Position numbers and translations under genes: made by a program. Shown here in pieces: positions 4,242-5,750 of a stretch of 5,750 bases of DNA. Origin of the DNA: an uncultured Ruminococcus sp. (lineage in GTDB: Bacteria; Bacillota; Clostridia; Oscillospirales; Ruminococcaceae); assembly GCA_937901485.1 (NCBI GenBank), contig CALGTT010000150.1, positions 1-5,750 on the forward strand, read 5' to 3'. How positions within the stretch are numbered: the first letter of the stretch is position 1; each line of letters starts with the position of its first letter. A model generated the notes under the pieces. It worked only from the letters and a program-made list of their open reading frames with translations, did no database searches and had not been told where the DNA came from.

Positions 4242-5750
4242 GTGGTGATCACACACCGGAACGCCGTCGGCAGTGAGTAGACCTCTGCCAGCTCCTCCGG
4301 CGATGCCCAGACAAATTCCGGACTTTCGGCGGCGCATTGCAGGAACATGCCGCGCATCTCCCATGTGATATGCGTAAAAATATGGCGGCGTTCCACGAGC
4401 TTTTCCACCTCCTGCGGCTTGACACCCCATTCCTCACAGAGCCGCACCGCCTCCTGTACCTCCAGAAAGCCCTCGGCATTCGGCAGCTCCCAAAGACCGG
4501 CAAGCAGTCCCCTGTTCTCCCGTCTGCGGATGGCGATCCTGCCGCCGCATTGCAGAACGAACACGGTCTTTTCCTCCGTGCGGCGTTTGGTTTTCTTCTC
4601 GCGTATGGGCAGAAGCTCGGCATTCCCCTGCTGCCTTGCCATGCACAAGCCGGCAAGCGGACATGCCTCACAGTGCGGTGCGCCGTTCGGGATGCAGATA
4701 GTCGCGCCAAGCTCCATGAGAGCCTGCGTGAGCATTCCGCAGTCGGCTTGGGGGTAGACCTGCCGGAGCTGTGCGGTCACATCCGCCTTGAACTGCGGCG
4801 AGAGGATGTTGCGGTGATCCTCCTGCAAACGCGCCATGACGCGCAGGACGTTCCCGTCCACGGCAGGTTCGGGCAGACCGAAACAGATCGACGAAATCGC
4901 GCCTGCGGTATAGTCCCCGATGCCCGAAAGCTTCCGGATGCTGTCATAGTCCTGCGGAAACACACCGCCGTGCTCCTCCATGATCTGCACGGCGGCTTTC
5001 TGCATGTTCCGCACGCGGTTATAGTAGCCAAGCCCCTCCCAGAGCTTGAGCAGCCTGTCCTGCGGACATTCGGCAAGTGCGCGAATATCCGGCAGAGCAT
5101 CCAGAAACCGCTTGTAATAGCCCTTTACCGCCTCAACGCGCGTCTGTTGGAGCATGATCTCGGACACCCAGACATGGTAGGGAGCTTTGTCCTTTCTCCA
5201 CGGCAGATCGCGCTTGTGTGCGGGGTACCATGCAAGGAGGGGCGTGAGCATGTTCTGCGGAATGTCCCCCTTTTCCTCCCCGATCCGCCGCATCCGGCGG
5301 ACGAGCTTTTCATAGATGGGGAGCATCTGCGGTTCGGTGCAGTGCTTTGCGACATCCTCCGTTTTCAGCCACATGACATTGCGGTTTTCGTCCGGCTTTT
5401 CAGCGATTTTCTGGTTCTTCGGCGCGATCAGCCCATAGGTCACGTTGTAGTGCAGGTGGGCTGCGACGGGCTTCCCGTGCTTTTCATGGGGCGGTACGGG
5501 GAGGATGTCGATGGAGAGGATGCGGCGGCTCTGGGGGGAGATCTGTGTGACGGAGGTTTCCTCCATCGCTTCGCGCAGGGCAACGCCGAGCAGATCGGCA
5601 TCACCATCCGCATGTCCGCCCGTCCAGCCGACCGACCGGTAGATGAGATGGTACGCCATGAGCGTTTCGCGCAGGTCGGGCGAGAGAATGAAGCCGGAAC
5701 AGGTGATATGCCCCGCTTCACAGTCACGCAGGAGCAGTGCCTCCCCATGC
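4238..5750 (-). CDS. mutY: NUDIX hydrolase - MutY adenine DNA glycosylase fusion (5' end beyond window)
   Basis: A 503-codon open frame enters at the right edge and ends with TAA at 4240-4238. Numbering is from the first visible residue. Residues 1 to about 150 form a NUDIX hydrolase domain: GGHADGD (44-50), the core REAMEET (59-65), then PVPPHEK and HLHYN (98-102). This is reminiscent of the NUDIX subgroup with a GGH-type box and an HxHxD-like motif; its substrate is unknown. From about 165 a complete MutY follows, which removes adenine mispaired with 8-oxoguanine. It has LPWR, catalytic Glu197 in SEIMLQQT, the helix-hairpin-helix LSGIGDYTAGA (274-284), catalytic Asp298 in VDGN, and four Fe-S cysteines (352, 360, 363, 369; spacing 7-2-5). 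Residues 393-503 are the C-terminal NUDIX-like domain that reads 8-oxoG, with FTH at 458-460. Met31 (5659) is not the true start, because the NUDIX fold needs the preceding strand (HITCSGFIL). An internal start for a separate MutY at Met167 (5251) is possible but poorly supported. MutY identity is near certain; one continuous fusion polypeptide is likely. Confidence 0.93.
   Translation of the reverse strand, partial: HGEALLLRDCEAGHITCSGFILSPDLRETLMAYHLIYRSVGWTGGHADGDADLLGVALREAMEETSVTQISPQSRRILSIDILPVPPHEKHGKPVAAHLHYNVTYGLIAPKNQKIAEKPDENRNVMWLKTEDVAKHCTEPQMLPIYEKLVRRMRRIGEEKGDIPQNMLTPLLAWYPAHKRDLPWRKDKAPYHVWVSEIMLQQTRVEAVKGYYKRFLDALPDIRALAECPQDRLLKLWEGLGYYNRVRNMQKAAVQIMEEHGGVFPQDYDSIRKLSGIGDYTAGAISSICFGLPEPAVDGNVLRVMARLQEDHRNILSPQFKADVTAQLRQVYPQADCGMLTQALMELGATICIPNGAPHCEACPLAGLCMARQQGNAELLPIREKKTKRRTEEKTVFVLQCGGRIAIRRRENRGLLAGLWELPNAEGFLEVQEAVRLCEEWGVKPQEVEKLVERRHIFTHITWEMRGMFLQCAAESPEFVWASPEELAEVYSLPTAFRCVITT

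Noticed and set aside
4244..4257. GGTG/CACC and GTGATCAC symmetry just after the ATPase stop, considered as a terminator
   Set aside because: The stem is only four pairs, there is no T-run on either strand, and the bases encode the last residues of MutY.
5440..5748. Minus-strand frame overlapping the NUDIX domain
   Set aside because: It is a frameshifted shadow of the NUDIX coding sequence, rich in Ser, Pro and Arg with no motif.

Overview
This 5.75 kb window is ordinary chromosomal DNA of moderately high GC from a probable Gram-positive Clostridia-type bacterium, perhaps Oscillospiraceae/Ruminococcaceae. That assignment is an inference from the strong GGAGG ribosome sites, consensus sigma-A-type promoters, the style of the ABC operon and the MutY iron-sulfur loop. 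No sequence comparison was possible. Coding density is very high. I see no RNA gene, insertion sequence, CRISPR array or attachment site.

Layout: (1) Positions 1-1096, minus strand, hold the 5' part (365 codons) of a cytoplasmic protein resembling the DUF6348 family. Its end lies beyond the left edge. (2) Positions 1097-1267 are a 171-bp divergent regulatory region. It has a near-perfect promoter firing left, a weaker one firing right, and inverted repeats that could be operators. (3) Positions 1268-4241, plus strand, are a compact three-gene operon: two different FtsX/MacB-type ABC permeases (380 and 390 aa) and a MacB/LolD-type ATPase (221 aa). The genes are joined by two successive 4-bp ATGA overlaps. 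(4) Positions 4238 to beyond 5750, minus strand, are a long reading frame that joins an N-terminal NUDIX hydrolase domain to a complete MutY adenine DNA glycosylase. The MutY part includes its Fe-S cluster and its C-terminal 8-oxoG-recognition domain. The 5' end lies beyond the right edge.

How the parts work together: the two permeases and the ATPase should form one membrane complex, a heterodimer of four-helix permeases driven by an ATPase dimer. The likely job is export, or extraction of a peptide, lipid or antimicrobial from the membrane. No histidine kinase, response regulator, membrane-fusion protein or substrate gene is visible, so the substrate is unknown. The DUF6348-like gene shares the control region but not necessarily the function. 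The NUDIX-MutY gene is a separate DNA-repair/housekeeping unit that converges on the operon, and the two stop codons interlock.

The most notable points are the NUDIX-MutY fusion, the interlocked convergent stops with no terminator between them, and the operator-like symmetry in the divergent promoter region. I do not see convincing evidence of a wholly new system.
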